A DNA stretch of 64,000 bases from Streptomyces sp. F63 (lineage in GTDB: Bacteria > Actinomycetota > Actinomycetes > Streptomycetales > Streptomycetaceae), in contig NZ_JAGPXX010000009.1 of assembly GCF_018070345.1 (NCBI RefSeq), positions 145,380 through 209,379 of the forward strand, in the 5' to 3' direction. The notes under the pieces were generated by a model, which saw nothing but the letters and a program-made list of their open reading frames with translations, had not been told where the DNA came from and did not search any database. Position 1 is the first letter of the stretch. Each line of letters opens with the position of its first letter. Below are positions 9,706-18,600 of the stretch, piece after piece. The translations under genes and the position numbers were made by a program.

Positions 9706-10380
9706 GTGGACGACGTTCTGCGGCGCGCCCCGCTTTTCGCGGCGCTCGATGACGAGCAGGCCGCTGAGCTGCGCGCCTCGATGGCCGAGGCCACCCTCGC
9801 GAGAGGCGAGGCCCTGTTCCACGAGGGCGACCCGGGCGACCGCCTGTACGTGGTGACCGAGGGCAAGGTGAAGCTGCACCGCACCTCTCCCGACGGCCGC
9901 GAGAACATGCTCGCCGTGCTCGGCCCCGGTGAGCTCATCGGCGAGCTGTCGCTGTTCGACCCGGGCCCGCGGACGGCCACGGCCACCGCGCTCACCGAGG
10001 TCAAGCTGCTCGGCCTGGGCCACGGCGACCTGCAGCCCTGGCTGAACGCCCGGCCCGAGGTGTCGACGGCGCTGCTGCGCGCCATCGCGCGGCGCCTGCG
10101 CCGGACCAACGACACCATGTCGGACCTGGTCTTCTCCGATGTCCCGGGCCGTGTCGCCAAGGCACTGCTGGATCTCTCCCGCCGCTTCGGCGTGCAGTCG
10201 GAGGAAGGCATCCACGTGGTGCACGACCTGACTCAGGAAGAGCTGGCCCAGCTGGTCGGTGCCTCCCGTGAGACGGTCAACAAGGCGCTCGCCGACTTCG
10301 CCGGCCGCGGCTGGCTGCGGCTGGAGGCGCGCGCGGTGATCCTGCTGGACGTCGAGCGGCTCGCGAAGCGCTCCCGCTGA
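9706..10380 (+). CDS. crp: Crp/Fnr-family transcriptional regulator (cAMP receptor protein)
   Basis: The 224-residue protein has an N-terminal cyclic-nucleotide-binding domain (HEGDPGDRLYVVTEGKV, then ELIGELSLFDPGPRTATATA, where the cAMP phosphate-binding cassette lies) and a C-terminal winged helix with QLVGASRETVNKAL as recognition segment. It matches Streptomyces Crp, a global regulator of germination and antibiotic production. GTG 9706 was chosen because AAGGAG (9693-9698) sits seven bases upstream and the protein then starts DDVLRRAPLF as in relatives. An in-frame ATG at 9685 is less likely. A dyad upstream may be its own operator; a 56-bp palindrome ends the gene. Confidence 0.96.
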   Translation: MDDVLRRAPLFAALDDEQAAELRASMAEATLARGEALFHEGDPGDRLYVVTEGKVKLHRTSPDGRENMLAVLGPGELIGELSLFDPGPRTATATALTEVKLLGLGHGDLQPWLNARPEVSTALLRAIARRLRRTNDTMSDLVFSDVPGRVAKALLDLSRRFGVQSEEGIHVVHDLTQEELAQLVGASRETVNKALADFAGRGWLRLEARAVILLDVERLAKRSR

Positions 10381-10402
10381 CACCCGGCGGCGCCTGCCGT
10401 AC

Positions 10403-10458
10403 CCACGGGCTCCGCCCGGATCACCGGAGATCTCCGGTGATCCGGGCGGAGCCCGTGG
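10403..10458. terminator. Bidirectional terminator: 56-bp perfect palindrome
   Basis: Two 28-base arms with no spacer and no mismatch, centred between 10430 and 10431 (AGATCT core). It lies between crp (stop 10380) and the converging MBL gene (stop 10466), so it can stop transcription from both sides. Confidence 0.9.
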
Positions 10459-10465
10459 CGTCGTC

Positions 10466-11296
10466 TCAGATCAGCCCGTGTTCCCGCAGATAGTCGAGCT
10501 GCGCGCGGACGGACAGCTCGGCGGCCGGCCACAGCGTGCGGTCGACGTCGGCGTACACATGGGCCACGACGTCGGGTGCCGAGCTGTGGCCGGCCTCGAC
10601 CGCGGTCTCGACCTGCGCCAGCCGGCTCGCCCGGTGGGCGAGATAGAACTCCAGGGCGCCCCGGGCGTCGTCGAGCACCGGGCCGTGGCCGGGCAGCACG
10701 GTGTCCACCCCGTCGTCGACGGTCAGTGACCGCAGCCGCCGCAGGGAGTCCAGGTACTCGCCCAGCCGCCCGTCCGGGTGGGCGACCATCGTGGTGCCCC
10801 GGCCGAGCACCGTGTCGCCGGTGAGGACCGCGGCGTCGGCCGGCAGGTGGAACGAGAGCGAATCGGAGGTGTGCCCCGGGGTCGGGACGACCCGCAGTTC
10901 CAGACCGCCTGTGGTGACGACGTCCCCCGCGCCGAGCCCTTCGTCCCCGAGGCGCAGGGCCGGGTCGAGGGCCCGCACCGCCGTCCCGGTCAGCGCGGCG
11001 AAGCGCGCCGCGCCCTCCGCGTGGTCGGCGTGCCCGTGGGTGAGGAGGGTCAGCGCGACGCGCTTGCCGGCGCGCTCGGCCGTCGCCACGATCTCGGCGA
11101 GATGGGAGTCGTCCAGCGGCCCCGGGTCGATGACCACGGCGAGGTCCGAGTCCGGTTCGGAGACGATCCAGGTGTTGGTGCCGTCCAGCGTCATCGGCGA
11201 GGGGTTGGGGGCCAGGACGCAGACGGCCCGCTCCGTGGCGGGCCCGGAGACGACCCGGCCGCGCGGCTGCCCGGGGAGCGCTGCCGCGTCCGTCAT
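10466..11296 (-). CDS. MBL-fold metallohydrolase
   Basis: A 276-residue protein with the metallo-beta-lactamase signature THGHADHAEG, later GHTSDSLSF, TGDTVLGRG and LPGHGP, which supply the two-zinc site. It resembles the LACTB2/glyoxalase-II-like group with an MBL-associated C-terminal winged helix (SAPDVVAHVYADV...LREHGL). The substrate is unknown; a thioester, nucleic acid or detoxification product is possible. ATG 11296 overlaps the stop of the upstream NUDIX gene (ATGA), so the two are translationally coupled. Confidence 0.9.
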   Translation of the reverse strand: MTDAAALPGQPRGRVVSGPATERAVCVLAPNPSPMTLDGTNTWIVSEPDSDLAVVIDPGPLDDSHLAEIVATAERAGKRVALTLLTHGHADHAEGAARFAALTGTAVRALDPALRLGDEGLGAGDVVTTGGLELRVVPTPGHTSDSLSFHLPADAAVLTGDTVLGRGTTMVAHPDGRLGEYLDSLRRLRSLTVDDGVDTVLPGHGPVLDDARGALEFYLAHRASRLAQVETAVEAGHSSAPDVVAHVYADVDRTLWPAAELSVRAQLDYLREHGLI

Positions 11297-12225
11297 GCGC
11301 CCGCTCCCTCGGCCGGGGCGGACGGAGCGTCGGGGGACGGAGCGTCGGGGGACGACGGGGCTCCGGGTCCGCCCGGGATGTGGGTGGTGAACTCGTCGTT
11401 GCCCGGCCAGCTCAGCACGATGCCGTCGTCCGTCAGCTCCGCCACCGCCAGGACGGGCGTCAGCTCGCGGCCCGCGCCCGCGGCGAGCACCTCGGCGGCC
11501 GACGTGTACGGCTGGAGGCGGCGGAGCGTGGCGATGGTCGGCGGCATCATCGTCAGCTCTCCCCGGTCGTGTCCGGCGGCGGCCTCGGCGGGGCGGACCC
11601 AGACCGTGCTGTCCGCCTCGGTGGAGACGTCGCGGGTGCGCTGGCCGGGGGGCAGAGCGGCGGCGAAGAACCAGGTGTCGTAGCGCCGGGGCTCGAACTC
11701 CGGGGTGATCCAGCGGTCCCAGGGCGCCAGCAGGTCGCTGCGGAGCAGCAGCCCGCGCCGGGAGAGGAAGTCCGCGAAGGAGAGGTCGCGGGCGACGAGT
11801 GCGGCGCGGTCGGCCTCCCAGTCCTCGCCCGTGGTGTCCTCGACGACCGTGCCGGGGCTCGACCCCGCAAGGAGCACACCGGCCTCCTCGAAGGTCTCGC
11901 GGACGGCGGCGCAGACGATGGCCTGGGCCGCGGCCTCGTCGGTGCCGAGCCACCGCGCCCAGTCCGCCCGGGACGGGCCGGCCCAGCCGACGGGGCTCTC
12001 GTCACGGGGGTCCACGCCGCCCCCGGGGTAGGCGTACACACCTCCGGCGAAGGCCATGGAGGTACGGCGGCGGAGCATGTGGACCTCCGGTCCGGCGCTG
12101 CCGTCCCGCAGCAGCAGGACGGTCGCGGCGCGGCGCGGGGTCACGGCGGTGAGCTCGCCGGCGGCGAGGGCCCTGATGCGTTCGGGCCACTCCGGCGGAT
12201 ACCACTGGCCATTCGTTGCGGACAT
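11293..12225 (-). CDS. NUDIX hydrolase (NUDT19-like)
   Basis: A 310-residue protein with an RRxxxMAFAGGVYAYPGGG strand and a split NUDIX motif ending AAVRETFEEAGVLL, the arrangement of NUDT19/CoA-type diphosphatases with a long insertion inside the box. It probably hydrolyses a nucleoside-diphosphate-linked substrate, perhaps CoA derivatives. It is directly coupled to the MBL gene. The C-terminus is a Pro/Ser/Ala-rich tail with two near-identical PDAPS units, encoded by a short direct repeat at about 11326-11355. Confidence 0.85.
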   Translation of the reverse strand: MSATNGQWYPPEWPERIRALAAGELTAVTPRRAATVLLLRDGSAGPEVHMLRRRTSMAFAGGVYAYPGGGVDPRDESPVGWAGPSRADWARWLGTDEAAAQAIVCAAVRETFEEAGVLLAGSSPGTVVEDTTGEDWEADRAALVARDLSFADFLSRRGLLLRSDLLAPWDRWITPEFEPRRYDTWFFAAALPPGQRTRDVSTEADSTVWVRPAEAAAGHDRGELTMMPPTIATLRRLQPYTSAAEVLAAGAGRELTPVLAVAELTDDGIVLSWPGNDEFTTHIPGGPGAPSSPDAPSPDAPSAPAEGAGA

Positions 12226-12354
12226 GGCCGGATGCTATGTGTTTCCGCCCTGATGTTCGAGGCCTGACCAGGTACGGCAGGGCTGTGCGGCGGCCGGACG
12301 GGACACAGCCCCGCCGCACAGCCGGGCCCCTGCCGGCATCTGGCCGGCACCTGG

Positions 12355-12381
12355 CCGGACCGGCCGCCCCGGCCGGTCCGG
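12355..12381 (-). terminator. Terminator after ridA
   Basis: An 11-bp perfect stem (CCGGACCGGCC / GGCCGGTCCGG) with a 5-nt loop, 16 bases past the ridA stop. Confidence 0.75.
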
Positions 12382-12397
12382 GCCGTTAAAGCCGGCG

Positions 12398-12898
12398 TCA
12401 GCTCCCGGCGGACCCGGTGCCCGCGTCCCCGGCCCCGTCCTCGACCTCGACCTGGATCTCGACCTCGACGGGGGCGTCCAGCGGCAGTACCGCCACACCG
12501 ACCGCGCTCCGCGCGTGCACGCCCTTCTCCCCGAGCACCTCGCCCAGCAGTTCGCTGGTGCCGTTGACGACACCCGGCTGGCCGGTGAAGTCCGGGGCGG
12601 AGGCGACGAAGCCGGTGACCTTGACGACACGGACGACGCGGTCGAGGTCACCGATCACGGACTTGACCGCCGCCAGCGCGTTCAGCGCGCAGGTGCGGGC
12701 CAGCTCCTTGGCCTCCTCGGCGGTGACCTCCGCGCCGACCTTCCCGGTCAGCGGCAGCTTGCCCTCGACGAGCGGCAGCTGCCCGGAGGTGTGGACGTAG
12801 CGGCCGGTGCGCACGGCCGGGATGTACGCGGCGACCGGCGCGGCCACGCCGGGCAGCGTCAGACCGAGTTCCGCCAGCCTGTCCTCGGCCGCGCTCAT
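12398..12898 (-). CDS. RidA-family (YjgF/YER057c/UK114) protein
   Basis: A 166-residue protein with the RidA pattern: YVHTSGQLPLVEGKLPLTGKVG, then CALNALAAVKSVIGDLDRVVRVVKVTGFV and ARSAVGVAVLPLDAPVEVEIQVE. True RidA removes reactive enamine/imine intermediates made by PLP enzymes. The longer N-terminus and the lack of the exact catalytic Arg motif (IPxCRS) suggest one of the Rid subgroups, so the substrate is uncertain. ATG 12898 overlaps the stop of the DUF4177 gene (ATGA). Confidence 0.87.
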   Translation of the reverse strand: MSAAEDRLAELGLTLPGVAAPVAAYIPAVRTGRYVHTSGQLPLVEGKLPLTGKVGAEVTAEEAKELARTCALNALAAVKSVIGDLDRVVRVVKVTGFVASAPDFTGQPGVVNGTSELLGEVLGEKGVHARSAVGVAVLPLDAPVEVEIQVEVEDGAGDAGTGSAGS

Positions 12899-13053
12899 GC
12901 GGTCTTCTCGCGCTTCAGATAGGCCACGAGCTGCTCCGTGTTGGGGCCCGGTACGACCTGGACGAGTTCCCAGCCGTCCTCGCCCCAGGTGTCGAGGATC
13001 TGCTTGGTGGCATGGACGAGCAGCGGCACGGTCGCGTATTCCCACTTGGTCAT
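12895..13053 (-). CDS. DUF4177-family small protein
   Basis: Only 52 residues: starts TKWEYATVPLLVHATKQ and includes LDTWGEDGWELVQVV, the DUF4177 signature. The start ATG at 13053 overlaps nothing upstream; the stop overlaps ridA by four bases, so the two form a coupled pair. The function is unknown. The start lies about 70 bases from the divergent arsA-like gene, and the short gap must hold both promoters. Confidence 0.85.
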   Translation of the reverse strand: MTKWEYATVPLLVHATKQILDTWGEDGWELVQVVPGPNTEQLVAYLKREKTA

Positions 13054-13125
13054 GGTGGTGACTGTAATGCCTGCGACACCCGGGCTCGTGCGTAGCCCGT
13101 GCCCCGACTGGTTAGGCTCCCTTGC

Positions 13126-14115
13126 ATGAGCAGGCTCCACGTCGTCAGCGGCAAGGGCGGTACCGGGAAGACCACGGTCGCCGCCGCCCTCGCGCTCGCC
13201 CTGGCCGAGGAGGGGCGGCGCACCCTGCTCGTCGAGGTGGAGGGCCGGCAGGGCATCGCGCAGCTCTTCGAGACGGAGGCCCTCCCCTACGAGGAGCGCA
13301 AGATCGCTGTCGGTCCGGGCGGCGGCGAGGTGTTCGCCCTGGCCGTGGACGCCGAGCGGGCCCTGCTCGACTATCTGCAGATGTTCTACAAGCTCGGCGG
13401 CGCCGGCCGGGCGCTGAAGAAGCTCGGCGCCATCGACTTCGCGACGACCATCGCCCCGGGGCTGCGGGACGTCCTGCTGACCGGCAAGGTCTGCGAGGCG
13501 GTCCGCCGCAAGCGGAAGAACGGCCGCCCCGTCTACGACCACGTGATCATGGATGCCCCGCCGACCGGCCGCATCACGCGCTTCCTGAACGTCAACGACG
13601 AGGTCGCCGGGCTGGCCCGGGTCGGCCCGATACACCACCAGGCGCAGGCCGTGATGCGGGTGCTGAAGTCCCCGGAGACGGCTGTCCATCTGGTGACGCT
13701 GCTGGAGGAGATGCCCGTCCAGGAGACGGTGGACGGGGTGGCGGAGCTGCGCGCCGCCTCGCTGCCGGTGGGCGGCGTCTTCGTCAACATGGTCCGGCCG
13801 CCGCTGCTCGGCGAGGAGGAGCTGCGCCGTGCGGCGGACGGTGAGCGGCCGGCGGTCGCCAAGGCGCTGTCGCGGGCCGGTCTCGGCGGCGCCCGCCGCG
13901 GCGGGCTGGCCGAGCGGCTGGTCGACCCGCTGCTGGAGCAGGCCCGGGAGCATGTCGCGCGGGTCCGGCTGGAGCAGGCGCAGCGCAAGGAGATAGCCGG
14001 CCTGGGACTGCCCGCCCCCGAGCTGGAGTTCCTGGACGAGGGCGCGGACATCGCCGGTCTCTACCGGCTGGCCAAGGACATACGGAAGCAGGGAGTGCCG
14101 GGGGTGGCCGGATGA
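13126..14115 (+). CDS. ArsA-family ATPase (first of pair)
   Basis: A 329-residue P-loop ATPase with the deviant Walker A motif SGKGGTGKTTVA and the MDAPPTGRI switch region of the ArsA/GET3 group. Actinobacteria have two such genes next to wblA. They are often annotated as anion-transporting ATPases but no arsenite pump is nearby, so a tail-anchored-protein or other role is as likely. ATG 13126 is preceded by TAGGCT about 12 bases upstream and no clear ribosome-binding site, so the mRNA may be leaderless. It overlaps the second gene by four bases. Confidence 0.9.
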   Translation: MSRLHVVSGKGGTGKTTVAAALALALAEEGRRTLLVEVEGRQGIAQLFETEALPYEERKIAVGPGGGEVFALAVDAERALLDYLQMFYKLGGAGRALKKLGAIDFATTIAPGLRDVLLTGKVCEAVRRKRKNGRPVYDHVIMDAPPTGRITRFLNVNDEVAGLARVGPIHHQAQAVMRVLKSPETAVHLVTLLEEMPVQETVDGVAELRAASLPVGGVFVNMVRPPLLGEEELRRAADGERPAVAKALSRAGLGGARRGGLAERLVDPLLEQAREHVARVRLEQAQRKEIAGLGLPAPELEFLDEGADIAGLYRLAKDIRKQGVPGVAG

Positions 14116-15551
14116 GCGGCGGGCGTCAGCGGCCGGAGGGCGGCACCGGGCACTCGGTCCTCGACGGGCCGGTGCCCCGGCTGGACACGGACGCCCTCCT
14201 GGGCGATCCGGAGACGCGCATCATCGTGTGCTGCGGCTCGGGCGGCGTGGGCAAGACGACGACGGCGGCCGCTCTGGGGGTACGGGCCGCGGAACGCGGG
14301 CGCAGGGTCGTGGTGCTGACCATCGACCCGGCCCGGCGGCTGGCCCAGTCGATGGGCATCGCCTCGCTCGACAACATCCCGCGCCGGGTGGAGGGCATCT
14401 CCGCCGGACGCACCGGAGGCACCGGAGAGGCCGGGGACTCCGGGGAGCTCCACGCCATGATGCTCGACATGAAGCGCACGTTCGACGAGATCGTCGAGGC
14501 GCACGCCGACCCGGAACGCGCGCGGGCGATCCTGGCGAACCCCTTCTACCAGTCGCTGTCCGCCGGCTTCGCAGGCACGCAGGAATACATGGCCATGGAG
14601 AAGCTGGGCCAGCTCCGGGCGCGCGACGAGTGGGACCTGATCATCGTGGACACCCCGCCGAGCCGGTCCGCGCTGGACTTCCTCGACGCGCCCAAGCGGC
14701 TCGGCTCCTTCCTGGACGGCAGATTCATCAGGGTGCTGACGGCTCCGGCGAAGGTCGGCGGCCGGGCCGGGATGAGGTTCCTCAACGCCGGCATGTCGGT
14801 GATGACGGGCACGCTCAGCAAGCTGGTGGGCGGCCAACTGCTGCGGGACGTGCAGACGTTCGTCGCCGCGATGGACACCATGTTCGGCGGCTTCCGCACC
14901 CGGGCCGATGCCACGTACCGGCTGCTGCAGGCGCCCGGTACGGCGTTCCTGGTGGTGGCGGCACCGGAGCAGGACGCGCTGCGGGAGGCCGCGTACTTCG
15001 TGGAGCGGCTCGCCGCCGAGCGGATGCCGCTGGCCGGGCTGGTCCTGAACCGGGTGCACGGCAGCGGGGCCGACCGGATCAGCGCCGAGCGGGCCTTGGC
15101 CGCCGCGGAGGAGCTCGAAGCGGACTACCCGGAGAACGGCGGCGTCAGCGACGGTCGCGGCGCGCAGACGGACCGGGCCGGGACGGTCCCCGGCGATGCC
15201 CCCCGCGCGCACTCCCCCGCCGCCCAGGACACCGCCGAGGACAGCGGCCCCGGCCGGCCGCCGGCGACGGCACAGCCCTCGGCGGACGCGGCGCACACGC
15301 CGCAGACGCACTCGATGGAGACGCACCCGATGCGGGAGCCCACGGTGGAACAGCTCGCCGCGAGGCTGTTGCGGCTGCACGCCGAGCGGATGCGGACGCT
15401 CGCCCGGGAGCAGCGCACCCGGGAACGTTTCACCGCCGTCCACCCGGACGTGCCGGTGACGGAGGTGGCCGCCCTGCCCGGCGACGTGCACGACCTGGCG
15501 GGACTGCGGGCGATCGGGGAGCAGCTGGCGGGTCAGCCGGCGGCGGCGTAG
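14112..15551 (+). CDS. ArsA-family ATPase (second of pair)
   Basis: A 479-residue ATPase with Walker A CGSGGVGKTTTAAALG, IDPARRLAQSMG and VDTPPSRSALDFLD. A low-complexity linker rich in Ala, Pro, Asp and His (about residues 335-405) separates the ATPase core from a C-terminal helical segment (LAARLLRLHAERMRTLAREQ...) ending in a VPVTEVAALPGDVHDL motif. It starts inside the last codons of its partner (ATGA), so both should be made in fixed ratio. Its 3' end overlaps the convergent wblA gene by 19 bases. Confidence 0.9.
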   Translation: MSGGRQRPEGGTGHSVLDGPVPRLDTDALLGDPETRIIVCCGSGGVGKTTTAAALGVRAAERGRRVVVLTIDPARRLAQSMGIASLDNIPRRVEGISAGRTGGTGEAGDSGELHAMMLDMKRTFDEIVEAHADPERARAILANPFYQSLSAGFAGTQEYMAMEKLGQLRARDEWDLIIVDTPPSRSALDFLDAPKRLGSFLDGRFIRVLTAPAKVGGRAGMRFLNAGMSVMTGTLSKLVGGQLLRDVQTFVAAMDTMFGGFRTRADATYRLLQAPGTAFLVVAAPEQDALREAAYFVERLAAERMPLAGLVLNRVHGSGADRISAERALAAAEELEADYPENGGVSDGRGAQTDRAGTVPGDAPRAHSPAAQDTAEDSGPGRPPATAQPSADAAHTPQTHSMETHPMREPTVEQLAARLLRLHAERMRTLAREQRTRERFTAVHPDVPVTEVAALPGDVHDLAGLRAIGEQLAGQPAAA

Positions 15552-15868
15552 TTCCCGGCCTCCTCCAGCTCCACGGACAGCAGGCCGGAGCTCTGCTCGT
15601 ACTCCGCGCGTGCGGTCTCCAGCAGCCTGCGCCACGACGTGACCGTCGGCCGCCGGCGCAGCAGCGCCCTGCGCTCCCGTTCCGTCATTCCCCCCCAGAC
15701 GCCGAATTCGACGCGATTGTCCAGAGCGTCGGCAAGGCACTCCGTGCGCACCGGGCAGCCGGTGCAGACGGCCTTGGCCCTGTTCTGGGCCGCTCCTTGA
15801 ACGAACAGTTCATCCGGATCGGTAGTGCGGCAGGCTGCCTGCGCACTCCAGTCGGTTACCCAGCCCAT
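15533..15868 (-). CDS. wblA: WhiB-like transcription factor WblA
   Basis: A 111-residue iron-sulphur protein with the four conserved cysteines at positions 13, 35, 38 and 44 (AAC, VCTGC, TEC) that hold a 4Fe-4S cluster, followed by the GVWGG turn and a basic ERRALLRRRPT segment. MGWVTDWSAQAACRTTDPDE is the WblA N-terminus. In Streptomyces WblA controls the switch to sporulation and represses antibiotic production. ATG 15868 is preferred to an in-frame start 19 codons upstream because it matches the family. Its last six codons and stop overlap the end of the arsA-like gene, so each transcript is antisense to the other there. Confidence 0.95.
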   Translation of the reverse strand: MGWVTDWSAQAACRTTDPDELFVQGAAQNRAKAVCTGCPVRTECLADALDNRVEFGVWGGMTERERRALLRRRPTVTSWRRLLETARAEYEQSSGLLSVELEEAGNYAAAG

Positions 15869-16245
15869 GCTGGCGCCGTCCTCTCCCGAATCGAGGCTCC
15901 CCCACGGCGGCAGCGGCATATTCACCGTTGCCAGTTGAGGACGTTACGGAAGGTGGACAGAGCGCAACACCCCCAGCGGGCCCAATCTTGAATGGCCCGA
16001 ACGGACTATGCGTACGCGGCAGATCACCCAACGGAGTGAGGTGGGGACATCGCGGAAATCGCGGTCGAAGCGGGGTGGTTCAGGCGCGCACCGACGGGAG
16101 ACAGGGGGATTGTGTCCGTATTGGTGGCAGATGTCGTACCGAGGGGAGTCGAAAAGGGTACGTGATGACAGCGTCGTTACTCTGAAGATGAGCTTAGGCC
16201 AAGGGATGCGTACCTGTCCGGCGAATGAGAACGTAGGCTGCTTCC
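15869..16245. promoter_or_regulatory. Divergent control region between wblA and the PBP gene
   Basis: 377 bases without a gene. It must hold the wblA promoter(s); wblA is known to be developmentally regulated from a long upstream region. On the right, TAGGCT at about 16231-16236 could be the -10 box of the PBP gene, leaving a very short leader. I could not identify specific operators. Confidence 0.5.
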
Positions 16246-18483
16246 ATGGCTAACAAGCGCCCCGGTGATGGCCGCTCGACCACGCGACAGGCCGCCAAGT
16301 TCCTCGGTGTCAGTGTGCTCTCCGGAGCCGTGCTGGCCGGCATCGCGCTTCCGGCCGCCGGCGCGCTCGGACTGGTGGCCAAGGGGTCGGTCGAGGGATT
16401 CGACGAGATCCCCGCCAACCTCAAGCGCCCACCGCTGAGCCAGAAGACCAGCATCCTCGACTCCGAGGGCGGTCTGATCGCCACCGTCTACTCGCGGGAC
16501 CGCACGGTGGTGCCGCTCAAGGACATCTCGCCGTACATGCGGAAGGCGATCGTCGCGATCGAGGACGAGCGCTTCTACGAGCACGGCGCGATCGACCTCA
16601 AGGGCATCCTCCGCGCCCTCAACAACAACGCCCAGGCGGGCGAGGTCTCCGAGGGCGCCTCGACGCTGACGCAGCAGTACGTGAAGAACGTCTTCGTCGA
16701 GGAGGCGGGGGACAACGCGGAGAAGTTCCAGGCCGCCACCCAGCAGACCGTCGGGCGCAAGATCAAGGAACTGAAGTACGCGATCCAGATCGAGGAAGAG
16801 CTCGGCAAGAAGAAGATCCTGGAGAACTACCTCAACATCACCTACTTCAGCCAGCAGGCCTACGGCGTCGAGGCGGCGGCGAAGCGTTACTTCAGCAAGT
16901 CCGCCAAGGACCTGGAGCTGCAGGAGGCCGCGCTGCTGGCCGGCATCGTGCAGTCGCCCAGCCGCTGGGACCCGGTGGCCAACGGCGACCAGGCGCTCAA
17001 GCGACGCAACGTGGTCCTCGACCGGATGGCCGAGCAGGGGCACGTCAGCAAGGACGAGGCCGCCGAGGCCAAGAAGAAGGACCTGGGCCTCGACATCACC
17101 AAGCCGCAGAACGGCTGCATCACCGCCGTGAACGGCGCCGGTTTCTTCTGCGACTACGTCCGCAAGGTCTTCCTCGCCAGCGAGGAGTTCGGCGAGACCC
17201 GCGAGGAGCGGAACAAGCGCTGGAACGAGGGCGGGATGACCATCCGCACCACCCTCGACCCCAAGGCACAGAAGTCCGTGCAGGCGTCGGTCAAGAAGCA
17301 CGTCTACAAGAGCGACGAGGTGGCCGCCGCGGTGTCGCTGGTCGAGCCGGGCACCGGCAAGATCCTCGGCATGGGCCAGTCACGGCCGTACGGTTTCGGG
17401 AAGAACGAGATCGCGGTGAACCTCTCCGTGAACGAGAACATGGGCGGCGGCATGGGCTACCAGCCCGGCTCGACGTACAAGCCGATCGTCGCGGCGGCCG
17501 CACTGGAGCGGGGCGTCAGCCCGTCGCGGTCGTACCCGTCGCCGTACGAGATGACCTACCCCAGCCCGGTGCCGAAGTGCGAGGGCCAGTGGTCGTCGCA
17601 GAAGCCGGTCAAGGTCGCGAACGAAAACGAGTCCGAGGTCGGCCCGTACGGGATGCGGGAGGCCACCGCGAAGTCGGTGAACACCTACTACGTGCAGCTG
17701 ATCAGCGACATCGGCATCTGCCCGGTGGTCGAGATGTCGGAGAAGATGGGCATCGAGCCGGCCGGCGGTGGCGAGCTCCGGCAGGTGCCGTCGATCACCC
17801 TGGGCGTCCAGGAGATGTCCCCGCTGACCATGGCCGCGGGCTACGCCGCCTTCGCGAGCAGGGGCACGTACTGCACTCCGGTCGCCATCGAGTCGATCAA
17901 GGACGCCAACGGCAAGTCCCTGGACGTCCCCAAGTCCAAGTGCACTCGCGCGATGAGCGAGCGGACCGCCGACACGATCAACACCCTGCTGAAGGGCGTC
18001 GTCGAGGACGGCACGGGCACCCAGGCCGGTCTCAGCGGACGGGCCAGCGCGGGCAAGACCGGTACCACTGACAACCGGTACGCGGCCTGGTTCGTGGGGT
18101 ACACCCCGAACCTGTCCGGCGCCGTCTGGGTGGGCGACCCGCAGCACCAGCGCAAGATGATCAACATCACCATCGGCGGCCGGCCCCACGACAAGGTCTT
18201 CGGTGGCAGTGTCCCCGGCCCGATCTGGCGTGACGCGATGAGCGGGGCGCTGGAGGGCAGGGAAGCGCCGGGCTTCGTCGAGGTGCCGATCGCCGACCCG
18301 CCGAAGAAGGACAAGGAGAAGGACGAGGACGACCGGAAGCCCGGTGAGGGCTTCCCCGGCGGCGGCGACAACGGCGGCCTCATCGGCGGCGGCGGCAACG
18401 GAGGCGCCGAGCCGAATCCGACGTTCTCCATCCCGGAGGGCTTCATCCAGGGCCCGGGGAACGGCGCGGGCGGACGCCGCTGA
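16246..18483 (+). CDS. Class A penicillin-binding protein (transglycosylase/transpeptidase)
   Basis: A 745-residue bifunctional peptidoglycan synthase. It has an N-terminal membrane anchor (residues about 20-45), a GT51 glycosyltransferase domain (EDERFYEHGAIDLKGILRAL, EGASTLTQQYVKN, ILENYLN) and a transpeptidase domain with PGSTYKP (Ser about 409), the SxN motif SVN and AGKTGTT. The C-terminal 60 residues are Lys/Asp/Gly/Pro-rich and extracytoplasmic. It should polymerise glycan and cross-link peptides on the outer face of the membrane. The neighbouring wblA is divergent. Three 23-bp tandem repeats and a strong terminator follow. Confidence 0.95.
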   Translation: MANKRPGDGRSTTRQAAKFLGVSVLSGAVLAGIALPAAGALGLVAKGSVEGFDEIPANLKRPPLSQKTSILDSEGGLIATVYSRDRTVVPLKDISPYMRKAIVAIEDERFYEHGAIDLKGILRALNNNAQAGEVSEGASTLTQQYVKNVFVEEAGDNAEKFQAATQQTVGRKIKELKYAIQIEEELGKKKILENYLNITYFSQQAYGVEAAAKRYFSKSAKDLELQEAALLAGIVQSPSRWDPVANGDQALKRRNVVLDRMAEQGHVSKDEAAEAKKKDLGLDITKPQNGCITAVNGAGFFCDYVRKVFLASEEFGETREERNKRWNEGGMTIRTTLDPKAQKSVQASVKKHVYKSDEVAAAVSLVEPGTGKILGMGQSRPYGFGKNEIAVNLSVNENMGGGMGYQPGSTYKPIVAAAALERGVSPSRSYPSPYEMTYPSPVPKCEGQWSSQKPVKVANENESEVGPYGMREATAKSVNTYYVQLISDIGICPVVEMSEKMGIEPAGGGELRQVPSITLGVQEMSPLTMAAGYAAFASRGTYCTPVAIESIKDANGKSLDVPKSKCTRAMSERTADTINTLLKGVVEDGTGTQAGLSGRASAGKTGTTDNRYAAWFVGYTPNLSGAVWVGDPQHQRKMINITIGGRPHDKVFGGSVPGPIWRDAMSGALEGREAPGFVEVPIADPPKKDKEKDEDDRKPGEGFPGGGDNGGLIGGGGNGGAEPNPTFSIPEGFIQGPGNGAGGRR

Positions 18484-18494
18484 GGCCGGAGCGG

Positions 18495-18563
18495 CTCGCC
18501 TCCCGCGCACCGGCTCCCTCGCCTCCCGCGCACCGGCTCCCTCGCATCCCGCGCACCGGCTCC
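18495..18563 (+). repeat. Three tandem 23-bp repeats downstream of the PBP gene
   Basis: Units at 18495-18517, 18518-18540 and 18541-18563; the third differs by one base. Non-coding, between the PBP stop and the terminator, so likely a slippage product. Confidence 0.95.
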
Positions 18564-18600
18564 GCGGGGCCGCGACCGGAGACAGGGGGCGGCCCATGGA

